Source of the DNA: Oxyruncus cristatus
Taxonomy: Eukaryota; Chordata; Aves; Passeriformes; Cotingidae
Direction: 5' to 3'
Assembly: GCA_013399855.1 (NCBI GenBank)
Contig: VXAY01005627.1
Span: 325,312-389,311 of the forward strand
Length of the DNA: 64,000 nt
Part shown: piece after piece, positions 26,286 to 39,246 of the stretch
How positions within the stretch are numbered: position 1 is the stretch's first letter
How the letters are laid out: every line of letters begins with the position of its first letter
The notes under the pieces: model-generated
Database searches by the model: none
Seen by the model: the letters and a program-made list of their open reading frames with translations, nothing else
What the model was told of the DNA's origin: nothing
Made by a program: the position numbers and the translations under genes

Positions 26286-28354
26286 TTAAGAGTGGAATAC
26301 GTGTTTTCTTTAGCTGTAAAAGCACAATCAAGGCAACATGATAAGTGAGTCAGTGTTGTAAAAGTAAAACTAATTTTGCCTTCACTCACATGAGCTATAG
26401 AAGGAGGAAGCTTTATTGTCCCTGGGAAGGTGATAAGGCAGAGTAATTGTATATTATACTGTCCTGGAACATCTGCCTGAAGACTGTTGGAGCAATTCAT
26501 CTATCATGGACGATACAGCATGTTTTGTCTTTCTGCTTTAACCCATCCCCACTGCTGGCCTGTACGAAGGTTTTGATAGGGACTGTGCCTGGGCTGGGGC
26601 TCACATTAATCAGTCCCCTTGTTCAACACTCCAGCTGACATAATTACAACCTGCGCACAGCAGTTATTCAAGTTGAGTCCTTGTCACTCGTGGTGCGAAA
26701 CTACACAGCTCAGATCCCGAAGGAGATTGCCTTATCACACAGAACAAGGGCTCACAGGAGTTGAAGAGAATAGAAATGGGAAAATGTCTTCCGGGAGTAC
26801 TATATATTCCTTTAAAATAAGACATTTGAGAGACTTACAAGGGACAAAGAGAAGCATTGTGCAAGGTCTGAAATGAACAGGTTATTATTTTTAAAAGGAT
26901 TACACAGACCATTTTTGTGAAATGGACATGCATTATTAAATAAATTCAGTGGTCTTTCTTATCATTCAGTGGCTCTGCCCTATTAGTTTTCTTCAGAAGT
27001 GATAAAATAGTTTTTGACTTGTATAAGCTTTAAGTATCTCTCAGTAGAAATCATCAGAACACAACTAATAAAAGTGCACATTTTATACCAGTAAAATTGG
27101 CACACACATAAGGGAAGATCTGCGAGGATCAGAGTTAAGGGTGAAGGAAGAAGCATGCAAAAGGGCTTTCAAAGATGAACAAGTTCATTAGTTTCTGCTG
27201 TAGTATGATATGGGAATGTGAAAGATGAAGCCAAAGAACAAGTTTCATATTTTACCATTTTTTCCCTCTTTTCATGTTAACCCTCTGTGGGAAAAAAGAC
27301 AAGTCCATAACACTATCTAAACTAAATGAAAGAAGTTTATTTTCATGTAGTGTGATAAGGTTTATTTTTATGTGATTGTGTTTTTTTTCTTTAAGACAGA
27401 ACCTTTGAATACATGATCATAGGATAATTTTTTGGCATTGTTCTATAAAATTTCCTCAATATGACAGAATGTCATTGGTATCCAGAAGGCTTTTTCCCTG
27501 CTGTTTGAATTTTTTCTTCTTGGGTACTAGATTAGATTTTGAATTAATACCATTCAGGCTGTTCCTATTCTTCTCAATTAATAGATTTACAGTGTTGCCC
27601 TGATTTCTCATCTAGTTAAAATCCTCTGTCTAATATTTAGTCATAGCTGTGTATAGTCGAAAGAACAATAATAACGTATATGTTCTGGATGGTCCAATTT
27701 TAAGCTAACACTTTTACAAGACAGCTTATCTGCAACTTTGAATAGTCTGAAGTAGAAGTGCTACCTCATACCTTGCTCTCTACATATAGGTATGCTAGGT
27801 AAGTCACATGCATAGTTTAGTGCTTTCATTTCAGTATCTTTTGGTGATGTATACAGCATATTGATCTTGGTGCGTATGTCTCCAGTGAAAGTCTAGCTAC
27901 ATGAAAACTGCAATTTCTTACTGAGCAGCAGAGCATCCTTATAGTCAAATGTGCTCTTGAAGGAACAAAAATCAAGTTTTGCTTGCTCCCTACTCTTAAA
28001 ACCAGTTCTCCTGGTGTGAATGATGCCTGTGAAGTAAGCTCAAAGTACAGAGCCAAATGCTGCATTTACTTGCATTTGTGCAGACAATAGCATTATGAGG
28101 ACATAATCTGAAGAGAATGATGTTTCTCTGATATATACCTTCAACACACATATTAGATCAGATAATCAATCATACCTCCAACTAAAGACCCAAATTTGAC
28201 TTTCAGAATCTAAGATGGTTTTGCAGTATTGACAGCCAGGAAGAATATATTTTAATTTGCAGACTGAGCAAATTTCCATGACATCATGGAAGCACAATAA
28301 ATGGCTGACCTCACAATGACATTTTTCAGACTTAAACTGTACTTCTTGTAGACT

Positions 28355-29205
28355 TTGAGCCCAGAAAAAGCCTTAAGCTCAGCCAGTCTGACCTTCTACA
28401 TAAAACAAACTGCATAGCTAGGTGGTTTTTTTCCAGTTTGCTCTGTACTGAGCCTCTTGCATCTTACTGAATTTTGTCATCTAGAAACGCATTCGGGTTT
28501 GATCTGAAAACATCCAAAGTTGCAGAACCTGCTTCCCTTATGTGAATGATTAATTGCTGAAGAAATTGTGCTTTGTTTCTCAGTTGAATTTGACTGTGAC
28601 TTGTAGTTACTGCTTTTGGTTTTGCATAGGAATTCTCTAAGTTAAGATGTCCCTTAATCACACCTTTATTCCATGTTAAGTTACTCATGCTCCAAACTCA
28701 AATGCAATAAGCAAAACAGAAGGAGTATTTATTAAGTGTTCTGGAGTTTTTCACCCACTTCTATTTCTATGTATAATCACTTTGTGGCTGTTTGTTTAAA
28801 TGTAGGCAGTAATGCAGGAAGTAGATGTTCTAGAATTAGTTTCTCCGGTGTCATAAAGAGAACATTGTATTGCTTGCTACTTCCTTGCTTGTCTAAAGAT
28901 GGCATGGGACCTCTCTGCTTATAGCATCATGCTAGAAGCTTACATTAAACCAATGGTCCACTAATCCCCAAATAATTTTCAGTGTCACAGCTTTTCACAG
29001 CATTCTCATATTCTCTAAGTTACTTGCCTGCATTGTGCAAAGGCAGCAAAACGTAACATGTAGTTGTATTTGTATGTGTTTTAATTGAACAGGCCTGGCT
29101 TCTGAAACTGTGCTCTACGATGGCAGTGTCATCATTATTAATCATGCTGCCAATTACAGCGTCATCTGTAAATTTTATTAGCAGGGATTTTATATATACT
29201 TTTGG
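28355..29205 (-). mobile_element. Old, degenerate CR1-type LINE relic, antisense to the gene
   Basis: Two blocks resemble, from memory, the reverse complement of a CR1-family LINE known from turtles, crocodilians and birds. The first (about 28355-28600) contains AGTCTGACCTTCTACATAAA, like the common element's near-3' segment. The second (about 28915-29205) contains CCCCAAATAATTTTCAGTGT and GCGTCATCTGTAAATTTTAT, in the order expected of the same element. The 300 bases between them do not resemble it and probably reflect deletion or heavy decay. The element would read on the - strand with its 3' end near 28355. Its reading frame is broken throughout, so it is inactive. It is much more diverged than the CR1 copy at 35190. 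Family name and exact ends are uncertain. Confidence 0.65.
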
Positions 29206-29835
29206 CATGCATAACAAAAGTGAATCTTTCATGCAATTATTGATGATTCCTTTGATAAATTAGAACATTTGAAATGAGGAAGGAAACGACCATCTCTTTT
29301 TGCGTGGGGGGTTGGGGCTGGGATAGGGCAAGGAGAGGCAGTGTATTAGCATTAAAAAAAACTACTTTGAGCAGAGATCGTACAGACCACAGTGCCCTGG
29401 GTATGAATCCAGGCTGCAAAGCAACAGGATCTACCCTCTAGGGAACCGTGTTGTCACTAAAATGGCTGAAGGAACTGACACGGAGGCCACTTGGAAGAAG
29501 TACCATCTGCATCTGAGATTGACAGGCAGCCTTTAGGGTCTGTTGCTATCATTTCTGACTCCAGCAACATTAGGAATCCAGTTTCATCTTGTGCAGTCGA
29601 TAGATTCCACAGCCTTTCCTAGGCTCCATCTGCACTTCTCTATCTGTGAAAACACTTTATGTGTTCCTGCGGATATACAAACAGAGTCTGTTTGTATAGT
29701 TCAGAATTGTTCAGTTACTTTATGTGGTCATTAAAAGAAGTACAATAGGGAAAAAAATGATGTTGAAAGGAAATGCGTGTCTTCAATTAAATTCATTCTA
29801 GCTTTTTTAAAAAGTGGATGTTTTCCATGGCCTCA

Positions 29836-29957
29836 TTTCAGCAAGGTATTTGATCATGTACATAAATTTAACCTTGTGAGTCATTCTTTTGAAGTCAATG
29901 GGGGCTGCTTGTACTTAAGCTGCACAAATGCATAAATACCTTGTTAAATCAGGGCCT
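29836..29957. repeat. Ancient palindromic interspersed repeat
   Basis: The segment has the layout of an old sauropsid repeat that I recall as a near-palindrome centred on GAAGTCAATGGG (here about 29893). Outer arms read CAGCAAGGTATT at the left and AATACCTTGTTAAATC at the right, and imperfect arms rich in CATAAATTTAA and CTTAAG lie between. Such hairpin-like elements are thought to be remains of non-autonomous DNA transposons. A weaker, half-preserved relative seems to be at 59070-59150. Confidence 0.5.
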
Positions 29958-30740
29958 ATGATACTTAAAGCCCGGTCTCCATCCTTACACCACTGCAGAG
30001 ATGCTGTTTCTCAGACCAACTTCTCTTTTATGCCATCTGCTCCAAGAAGAAAGGAAAGGGGGAGGGAGGAAGCCCATGAACAATGGAGTGATTATTCTTA
30101 GTTACCGTGAAATAGATGAACTCCACCTGCTATTTCTGCCACTTAAACCTTGGCTGACACAGTGCAGCAGTGCACTGTGCACAGCAGACCTCTGCATCCC
30201 TCACGCTGCAGGCATGCAGATCCAGAGGGCCCTTGAGCCATGCCATTGCAGAGCCCACTCTGCCTGCAGCAAGGTGGAAGCCAGGAGCTCTAGCAAATGT
30301 TCCAGAGAGTTTTCTGTAGCAGATCAGTCCTGTGAAAAATTGCCTTTGTTTTTTTTTGTTTGTTTTGCTTTTTTTTCTTCTCTATTCAGGAGAAACTAAG
30401 GTTCTCTGTGAACAGCTACTGGGGCAGACTCAGAAGCTGAGCATCTCAGCTTTGCACAGCACCTCTGGGGTCAGTGAGGACCACAGCACAGGTGGAAGGC
30501 TGGGGCACATTTCCCTGCCTTTCTGTACCGTTTCCACCTGTTCTACCCAAGTCTAGTAGTTTGGACATAATTTGCAGGTTTCTGTCTATGTGTCTTCTTT
30601 ATTTCATTCTCTTCCTGTAGAAAGTAGAACTAATGGAAGCATTTAAGGCAGGAAACCTTACTTCCTTGGAATTAGAGAATTTTTTTCTGCAAAAATCGGA
30701 TTTTCTTTAAATTGCGAAGTCTGTTGTGAACTAAACTGGC

Positions 30741-30864
30741 GGGGTTTGTTTTGTTCTTTTTTTAAGGTTTTTGTTACTGTTGTTGTTTTGGCATTTGGTT
30801 TGGGGTTTTTTTGTTTGTTTTGTTTTTGATTCTGAATTTATTTTTGGTGTTTATTTTTGTTTTG
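30741..30864. repeat. G/T-rich low-complexity tract
   Basis: About 120 bases are dominated by T and G on the + strand in TTTG, TTTTTG and GGGG blocks, with a few A and C interruptions. It is simple intronic sequence of the same class as 12904-13008. Confidence 0.8.
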
Positions 30865-32084
30865 AGAAAAATACTCTGACTGAAAATTTAAGACTAGATC
30901 TAGATGCCAGCACTGGGTTTATACTTTGGTAGTTGTTCACTGTACAGGCTTGTAAGTGGCTTCACACATTCCTCAGAGGTAAACAAGACTGCAGTACATC
31001 ACTTATTTCCCTTCAGAATTTCCAGTTATCCTGAATTTGCCTTTAAAAGTGTGCACTTTGGCTATTGTAATCTACTCCTCGTATCACATGCAGTTGTAAT
31101 GATCAATTATTTGAAATTGGGAATTTTCATTCCAATACATTGTAAATAGAATGGTGGAACTGTGGCCAAATTACAATTTGGGCATGCCAGTCTGCTGAAT
31201 GGAGCTCAGACACAAGCAGTAATTATCAATCTTCCATCATTTTCAGTGCTGACGCACAAGTTTTTGCTGCTTCCCTACAGGGCTCTGCTACTTTTTAGCA
31301 GCCAGCATTGGACATCTGTCACACATACTGTATGTCATAACAAATAGATCATTACAGAAAAAAATGCAAACTAAAAATGGAGAAAAGCAGAAAACATTAC
31401 GATTATTATCCCTGGGTGTTGCTATAACACTATCAGAATAAATCCCAAATACATTTTTATTATTTTCTTTGTGAAACTGACTGTATTATAAAATCTCATT
31501 AAAGCGTGTAAATGTAGTGTACACTCTTTTATGGGCTACTTCATATTTTCTGAGTGGCAATACATGCAAGTACATGAAAACATGGCAATACATGTGGCCA
31601 CCAGATTGCTGGGCATGCATTTTTATGACACTGTGGGTGTGTACTTCAGTCGTCTTATCTTGGTATGGTTGAAAAGCATCAGCTGTTAGCAAATGTTCGC
31701 TGCAGAAACAGCTATGGTGGTAAAGACGTTGCTTTTCCCCAGCAGCTCATTGCCACTCTCCACCAGAGGTCTTTAGGAGCGGCACAGGGAGATGTTTGCC
31801 AGCAGTGACACAAGGCAAAACTGAGCGGGCACTGGGTACGTTGTAGTTGACCTCCTGAGTTCCCATGGAGCCATATGCTGCTAGTTCTGGCAACAGTAGC
31901 GTAAGTCACTTGATAATTGAGGTCGGTTGCAGAGAGCTAGCACTTGTATCCATGTGATTGTCCCCCCAGTCATTTAAAACCTAAATAAAAGGTAGAGCTT
32001 TTACTTTGAAAGGAGAAGAGAAAGGAAAAAGTAATGCAGGTGCATGTTAGTAGTGAGAAGGCTGAGAAAATGCACTACATTTCT

Positions 32085-32100
32085 TGTGCATATATGCACA
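32085..32100. repeat. Perfect 16-bp palindrome in a TA-rich stretch
   Basis: TGTGCATATATGCACA is its own reverse complement. A TATATATGTTATATATGT stretch follows directly. This is probably alternating purine-pyrimidine simple sequence; no function can be assigned. Confidence 0.8.
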
Positions 32101-35100
32101 TATATATGTTATATATGTCTATTGATGTAGAGTAATTATTGCCGGTTTATAATGTTAGTTTCAACACATTACAGAATATATTTTTTGCTATTATATTTTG
32201 CTATTTTTTATTATTTCTTGTGCAATACTCTACTGACCTGTAGCACCGAAGAGGTAAACTGATACTTTAAGTTTTAAACTTGTGGTCTGAACTGAGTGCC
32301 AGTGATATGTGCAGATTATGTATTATAATGTAGCTAGCTTGTATGAACTGGAAGTAAGGTTCTTTTATTTTAAAATCAGAAATATAGCTAAATCTTGAGT
32401 ATGCTGGGTAGATTTTTTGTTTTGTTTGTGTGTCTGGGTTTTTGCTTAGTAGAAGTTGGGCAGAGTGACTGTCATTTTGAAGGTTGTGATTGAATAAGTC
32501 TGTTTGTATAATGAAATTACCACAGGTCGAGGTATTTGCTTCTTTCCTGTCAAGAAAGTATTGCCCATTAGGTTGTTTACCACCACCCTACTAAATTCTA
32601 GTTTTCAGAGAATTTAATGACAGCAATAAACAAAGGCAAGCTAGAAGGGGTTGTATTTTGGAAAGCAGTAATTCTGAAAACAACCTGAAAGGTCCCTGCT
32701 TTTAAAGGAGTGTACTTGAGCATTTGTGCTTCAAGGAGGATCCAAGAGCTCCAGAACTCCTGCCTGCAACTGGAGGATGCTGAGCACATGGAAAGTCATG
32801 GCATCCATATATTGAGCACTGGTGTGAAATCTAGTGTTCAAAGCTAAAAGCAATCTTTACAACTGAAAAAAGTGTAGGAAGAATCGGATGATTCCTGAAA
32901 GTGAATTATAGGGAAGTGGGTCTCCGTAGCTCATCTGCTAGAGTCCAGGTATCAGGGAATTCTACAGCTGAGCAAGGTGTGTTGGACATGTAACACTGTT
33001 AGCTGGATGCAGGAGGATGAGAAATATGACAGTTTGTAAGAGTGAGAGTGATCAACTGTAATTTGCATATGATTTCAAAGGATTGCCTGTTACTTTCCAT
33101 CAGATTTCGATGTGTCTCTGAAAACCATGTTTTAGTACCAGAAAGCGTTATACTTTGAGGAAAGAATCACTGGGAAAACGTTTTATGAACTGTGCTGTCC
33201 ATGAGGTCAAGCTGAATGTTCTGTATGACTTTGCATTTCTAAAAATCTATGGCTCTCCTTTTTTAGAGTAATTACATTATTGCAGTTTTGATTTAAAGAC
33301 AGGTTTCCAAGTTAGATGGCATTTTCTGTGAAAGAAATACCTGCAAACTTTTGGTGAATAACTGAGGTTAAGAATCTACAATGATATATATTGCTTCATT
33401 AAGAGGTTTGCTTTCATCAAAACTGCTTTTATTTCTGGAAGAAAGTATCTGGAGACTTTGCTACTTTTCAATCAAAATACTGCAGTTGCTGTGTACTTCT
33501 TGCAGGTGGCATAGCAGTTTATAAACTGTGCAGAAGACCTTCAGAGTGCTCTTGATATGAGAGTGAACTTGATTCATACTGACAAACAAGGGAAAAATAG
33601 AAATCTTTTCAATCAGTTGGTTGTATCACTGTGTTTGTTTTTCTGTTATAAATAGTGACGTTCATGGCGCTGCCATAAGTCCTTTACATTATATGCATTT
33701 CTCTGCAGAAAGAAGATATTTGTACGTAATGTCCTAGAGAGACCTTTTGAAAAAGGTTTATTTTGTGCAAATAAGAACCCTACAAGGTGCTAAAATTTTT
33801 AAAATTTAGTGGACTAGATAATTAACATTTTGCCTCATTTGCACCTCTGAAACCTTTCATTTCCATGTCTTGCAGTAAGCATCTTTCTGATAATGTCAGG
33901 CACTGCATAATGGAAGAGTGCTCTAATTTCAGTTTCCTATTAGTAAATAGGAAAAAAAATAATAAAAATGGATTACTTCCTGCTATGTTTCATTTAGCTG
34001 TTGAATACAAAGCAAATGTATTTTCATGGAGAGAGCCCTCATAAAATACAGAAGCATTCCTATTCTGCGTGGGCAAATTTAGAATTAACAGATGTTTTGT
34101 GAATTTCTCTTATTTCATGATTTTTATCCAAAATGCCATGAAAAAGATGAGGACAGCAAATAGCTCTGGTATTGGGCAGCCACAGCTCTGCACTTAGTTA
34201 CTCAACTGAGCTGTTTACACAGGCTGCTTACACCAGTGCTGCTGGCTGAGGGGAGTGCAGAGCCTCTCTGCAGGGGGAAGGGATGCCCAAATCCCTACCC
34301 TCAGATAGCCTGTACTGCTTGCTATTTAGATTGGCTGACTTAACCCTGCAAGATGGGAGACAAGTTAAGAGATGATGGGGGAATAACAACCAGAGACAGC
34401 ACTTACTGTGGGGACCTTCAGACTGACAATTCCCCACCTGGCACAGATTTGCTCCAAGATTCATCGTTCCACCCATGTTTTCCTGCTGCTGACTTTGAAC
34501 TCCCACCTCTGCCTCCTGCAAAGTGCACATCTGTGCTCTGCCATCCCAGAACTCTGAACAGTGCTGCTGGTTACAGTGGGTAGACCTAGTTTTGCTGAGG
34601 AAGCTGGTCAGTGGCACGCTATTATCTTCCCAAATGCAACTGAGAAAATGTCTTTATAGGGGCAGTTGTACTGCTTTGAGGGGCAGAAGGCAGTTGTGAG
34701 AACTTTTGTCTTGTTCACCAGAAGCATGAATTTCCCAGTGTTCTGTAGACCAGGCCCTCTTTTTCTTGCTCTTGGCACAATGCCTTAACTGATTCATATA
34801 TATAAAGATAGGAGAGGGAAGACACACTAAACAATGGCAACAGCTTCTCATGTTGACGAAGTGTCTGGCCATTTTATGCGACTCCTAACCTTCCACTTTA
34901 TTCCACTCTCCCAGCAAAGTGAACCAATGCTGCTAAAAAGCAGGCAATGCTGTGGATGGATGTGGCATGTGGCATTAGGCTTCCTTGTCACTCTGTGGAT
35001 GATACCTTGCAAGCACAGTCACCACTGAAACCTTGAATAAATTGTTTTGTTCTCATCCTTGGAGTTGGGAAGTTTGCTCTAGGCCCTGTTGTGGAGAAGC

Positions 35101-35189
35101 TTTGAGCCTCATTATGCTACTGCCGCTGGAGTTGTCAACTGGGAGCTGAGTATTATTCACTGTTATAATACCTGTGGCTGCATTTTGAG

Positions 35190-35749
35190 GATTGCAAGGG
35201 GAGGTGACCCTTCCCCTCTGGTCAACATGGGCAAGACAACACCTGGAGTGCTGGTCCAGTTTTGGGCTCCCTTGTGCAAGGGAGATGTGGATAAAGTAGA
35301 GAGAGTCCAGCAAAGGGGCGCTAAGATAATGAAGGCATTGGAGCATCTCAAATAAGGAGAGACTGAGAGAGCTGGGACTGGTCAGTCTGGAGAAAGGACT
35401 CAGGAGATGTCATCAATGTACACAAATATCTGAAGGAAGAGTGTAAAGAAGAGGAAGCCAGAGTGTTTTTCAGTGGTGCCCAGTGACAGGGCAAGAGGCA
35501 ATATATACAAACAAAAAGATAGGCGGTGTTCCCTCTGAACACCAGGAAATACTATTTCACGGTGAGGATGCTTGACCACTGACACAGGTAGCCCAGGGAG
35601 GCTGGAAGATATCCCTGGAGACATTCAGAAGATGCCTGAAAATAGAAGACCTGGGCAACTGGCCCTGGGTGGTCCTTCTTGAGCAGAGGGGTTGGATCAG
35701 GCAATCTGCAGAGGTCCTGTAAAACCTTAACCATTTTGTGATTCTGTGA
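35190..35749 (+). mobile_element. CR1 LINE 3' fragment, same strand as the gene
   Basis: This is a 5'-truncated chicken-repeat-1 (CR1) retrotransposon. Diagnostic stretches on the + strand are GGAGGTGACCCTTCCCCTCT (from about 35201), CACCTGGAGTGCTGGTCCAG, the AGAGAGTCCAGCAAAGGGGC block, GAGAGCTGGGACTGGTCAGT and the 3' end GGTTGGATCAGGCAATCTGC...ACCATTTTGTGATTCTGTGA. CR1 elements end in short ATTCTGTGA-type repeats instead of poly-A, and that ending is seen at 35734-35749. Only the end of the reverse-transcriptase reading frame and the 3' UTR remain. The frame is interrupted (for example the stop after 35352), so the copy is dead. It supports an avian or other sauropsid source and lies inside the 27 kb intron. 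Confidence 0.9.
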
Positions 35750-38700
35750 CTTATGTACCATTTTACATTCAATAAGTCATTTCCAGTTTATATTTGAATA
35801 TACAGCAACCTTTAATGTATTGAGAACAGCAAAAGACAGAGGTAACTGGTTGGTAGGAATGGCTTTCTAATGGCAACATAAAATAATGCACTTAGAACAG
35901 CAATGTGAACACATAATTGTGTGATGAACATTAGAGATAAAAGCCCTTTTTTATCTTCATCCAAAAGAGGTTTTCTGTTCATCTTAAGCAGTAGCTGCAT
36001 TTCTCAGGAGAAGCTTGCCATCTGTCTCCCTTATTTCACAGTGTTGTCCTTTACAGCAATGTGGGAGCTCTCCTGGATATGTGCAGGGGAAAGTAGGCCT
36101 ATGCCCTTCCCAGTATTTCAGTCTGTGATGGATTAAGTCATACAGGCTTGTTGCATAGGAAGTATGGGCTGAGCTTTTCAGCTCCTCATATTTCCTGTTG
36201 ATCCACAATGTACTTTAGTTCCATCTCCTCTTTCACCATGTATAGCACTGACAGGACACCAAGAACTATACAGGCCTCCTTCTTCCCTTTAATTGAATTG
36301 TGGTGGGGTTTGCATCGAATTTCAAACCTTTTTTGACATATAATAAGAAGACATACAGCAAGACATGAAATAAAAAGAACCTCTTTGTTATGTTTCTCTG
36401 CATCAGAATTGAATATAAACCCATTGACTATACCTTTAGACTAATTAAGTCTCTCTAATGAGTTCCCTTCCTGTTATTGCAGAGCATGCATAAATTGACA
36501 GAAATATATACATTTGATTTTCAAAATGGATCATGAGGATGAAAGTGTGTTTACATTAAGCAATGATAATATTAATTTAACTTGGAAACCTCTGGTTTAG
36601 CTTTACTGAAATACTAGTCTCCTGAAACTGCTTTTATTTGTTTGTGGCTGTAATTTAGACTGGAACTCAAAAAACAATAAGACTTTCCTCAAATCATTTC
36701 TTTTGGTCTGGGCTTTAACTTCCAAGTTTCAGAACAAAGGAAATTTGTATTTCAAAGTTTATAAACACCTGGAAGTGAATATTATAATACAAGGCCTGTC
36801 AAATGCTGAACTATCATCACTACTACAACACTATAATGTTTTAGTTAGATGCTTATCATGCATAGCTTTAATGAAAATGCAGTGCTGTTTAAAATCACAG
36901 ACTTCTGTGTTTACTCTTATGAGATGAAGTGATGTAACTACACACTTACACAGTGTTGGTGGAGGTGTTTTGTGTCAGACATATAATAACATAGTTGTAC
37001 AGTACATGGGCTCGAGAAGACTTCTAATAAAACAGACATTCAAAGCACACTGAATAATTAAAAAACATTTTATATGCAGTACTTTTGTCATGTCATATTT
37101 AAAGGTATTACTTGGCTTCAAAAGTGCTTGGATTTGCCAGTTTTTACCTTCATGGTTTACTTTATGATTGCAATTGCTGCCTTGCAACCTAATATGAGGG
37201 ACCATTTGTAATGCCTTGTGAACTCATATTCCTCATTTCTAATTAAGCCTTTCTGGCCTTGCCACATGGAAAAACATGGATTTAAAATTTTTATATCAGT
37301 ATGTTGGTGTGTTTAGTCACAGATTTTTACTGATGACTGAATAAATGAGACTTTGGGATTTCTCTGTTTAAAGTGGTTGGAGCAAATTCCAAATCAAAGG
37401 AGATAGAACTGGCCTTTTATGACTTGAACAGGCTGGGTTTTCTTCACAACTCTTACATAGATTTCAAGAGATCCTTTATATATTTCACAGAAATATTTCA
37501 AAGTAAAAACTTTTATATCCTCCCTTAACATAGTATGAGACTTGAGCTAAAAGAACACAGATATTTTATTTCAGATTCATATGCTCTGCTTTAATCTACT
37601 GCCCTTTAAAGTATAACCCATGATAGAAGGTTACCAGGTTGTCTTCTGCTTTCATTGCAGTGTACGCTATCCTTTTTTTTTTCTTTTTTTAAATACATAT
37701 TTCATTTTAACAACATTTATGAGCATTGTAATTTTTTTAGGGCTGAATCCTGAAAGATGCTGAGGACCGATATTTTCTATATTTTTCAGTGATAAGTGTC
37801 TTCTCTGACATTCTCAGGAGTCTGATCATAATACCAGTATATAGCAGATGGACATGACAGAGGGTGAGCTTTGGCAGCACCGTAAGGCAGATACCAACTT
37901 TACTATAACCATTTCCGAGGGAGAGACAAGCACTCCAGCAGAACTTCAAGCTGATGCTTCCAGTTTATTTTGGGGGTCCTTTTTTCATAGTTGCCTGTTA
38001 CTGTGGTATTTCTAATAGTGGCAGATAAACAATCAGTTGCCCAAAACACTACACTTGTCTTATTTGAATATTTGTTAAGTGTTATGCATTTATGTAGTTT
38101 ACATGAGTGTTTGTACTTTTTTAAGTTAAACTGAATTACTGTTCTTAGTTTGGCCATAAGGATATTGTACTAAGAAAGTCTAAAAAATAAATAAACCCCC
38201 AAAATAATGGCATGCATATACAGACCATTCTTTGATTAAATAATAAATATAATGGCTATTTCTGATTGAAATAACTGAAGCAGCAGTATATTTTATATAG
38301 GATTCATCACAAAGTTCACATAAGTAGGAAATTCTAACACAAAATAATTTTGTAATGAGACTGCAACATTTTAAAGACTGGAAATTAAAAATTACTGCCA
38401 TATATATCTCTTTGTGAAGAAAAGAAATGCAAAATCTTTTCCTGTTCCTTTTCTTTTTCCTTTGAAATGCATTAAACAATTGTATACGTATTCTGACTTT
38501 TATGCATGAAAACTCCACTGCTTTCACAAAAGCTGTGTTTAAGATGTATCAGAATCCTTGTGTATTTTCAAAGAGATATAAACTTGAACAACTCTTTTTC
38601 CTAGGAAGAATTCATAGGGTGAGATGAGAGTTGGTGGAACATATTTAGAAAAATCATTCACAGCAACTCCTATGGAATCTAGGAACTGTGTAGGAAAGTT

Positions 38701-39067
38701 CATGTGAGCTCTGTTGGGATTGTTGTAGGCATTTGTGTATTTCAGTTTTCTTAAGTTAAAGACTTTTGTTTAATTTCATGACTGACTACCATGAGAAAAA
38801 TAAAAATTTTAAGACGTCTACAAATGTAAAAAATCAATCATTTTTTAATACTTCTGGTTCAGATGTAATGTTCAGTTAACCTGAAACAGCTTTGGCAGCC
38901 TTCATGCAAAGGACAATATTTATGCAGGAGGATGCAAAAATTGTGCAGATAATGAGGAATGACTATCAAGAATTGATTTTCTTTCTGTTATAACTAGTTT
39001 TATTTGAACCACTAGCAGGAAATAAATTATTATATAATTTGTTTTCTTTTTTTTCATTGCGTTTTAG

Positions 39068-39246
39068 GTCTAACTGTGCAGAAAATATCCGTAAACACAT
39101 CTTGCATACAGGAAAGCATGAAGGAGTAAAAATGTATAACTGTCCTAAATGTGACTATGGAACCAATATCCCTGTGGAGTTTCGTAACCACTTGAAAGAA
39201 CTACACCCAGACATTGAAAATCCTGATCTGGCATACTTGCATGCTG
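39068..39246 (+). CDS. ZNF407: Coding exon of a ZNF407-like protein: histidine half of the split finger, last visible finger, and start of the tail
   Basis: This 179-bp internal exon follows a long pyrimidine tract (39041-39065) and AG at 39066-39067, and ends at a strong GTAAGG donor from 39247. Its first base completes an Arg codon (AG+G) from the previous exon; 59 codons follow, with one base carried over. It supplies the helix and histidines of the split finger: His at 39096 and 39105 (only two residues apart), with another His at 39117. After a non-canonical linker comes a finger with Cys at 39141 and 39150 and His at 39189 and 39204 (C-X2-C-X12-H-X4-H). The exon then runs HPDIENPDLAYLHA into the segment that precedes the long C-terminal tail in ZNF407. 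That wording is the strongest basis for the gene name. No later exon is visible, so the C-terminal region lies beyond 64000. Reading on into the intron adds about 18 residues before a stop at about 39302. Confidence 0.9.

Noticed and set aside
32921..32960. tRNA-like A-box words (GTAGCTCATCTGCTAGAG)
   Set aside because: No B-box, no acceptor-stem pairing and no anticodon arm could be found within tRNA distance. It is probably chance or a very decayed SINE head.
34228..34617. Open frames on both strands (129 codons on -, 76 on +) in slightly GC-richer sequence
   Set aside because: Both strands being open points to composition, not coding. There is no family resemblance and no good splice sites at the edges.
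35089..35355. An 88-codon + strand frame
   Set aside because: Its second half is decayed CR1 sequence and its first half is unrelated flanking DNA, so it is not a gene.
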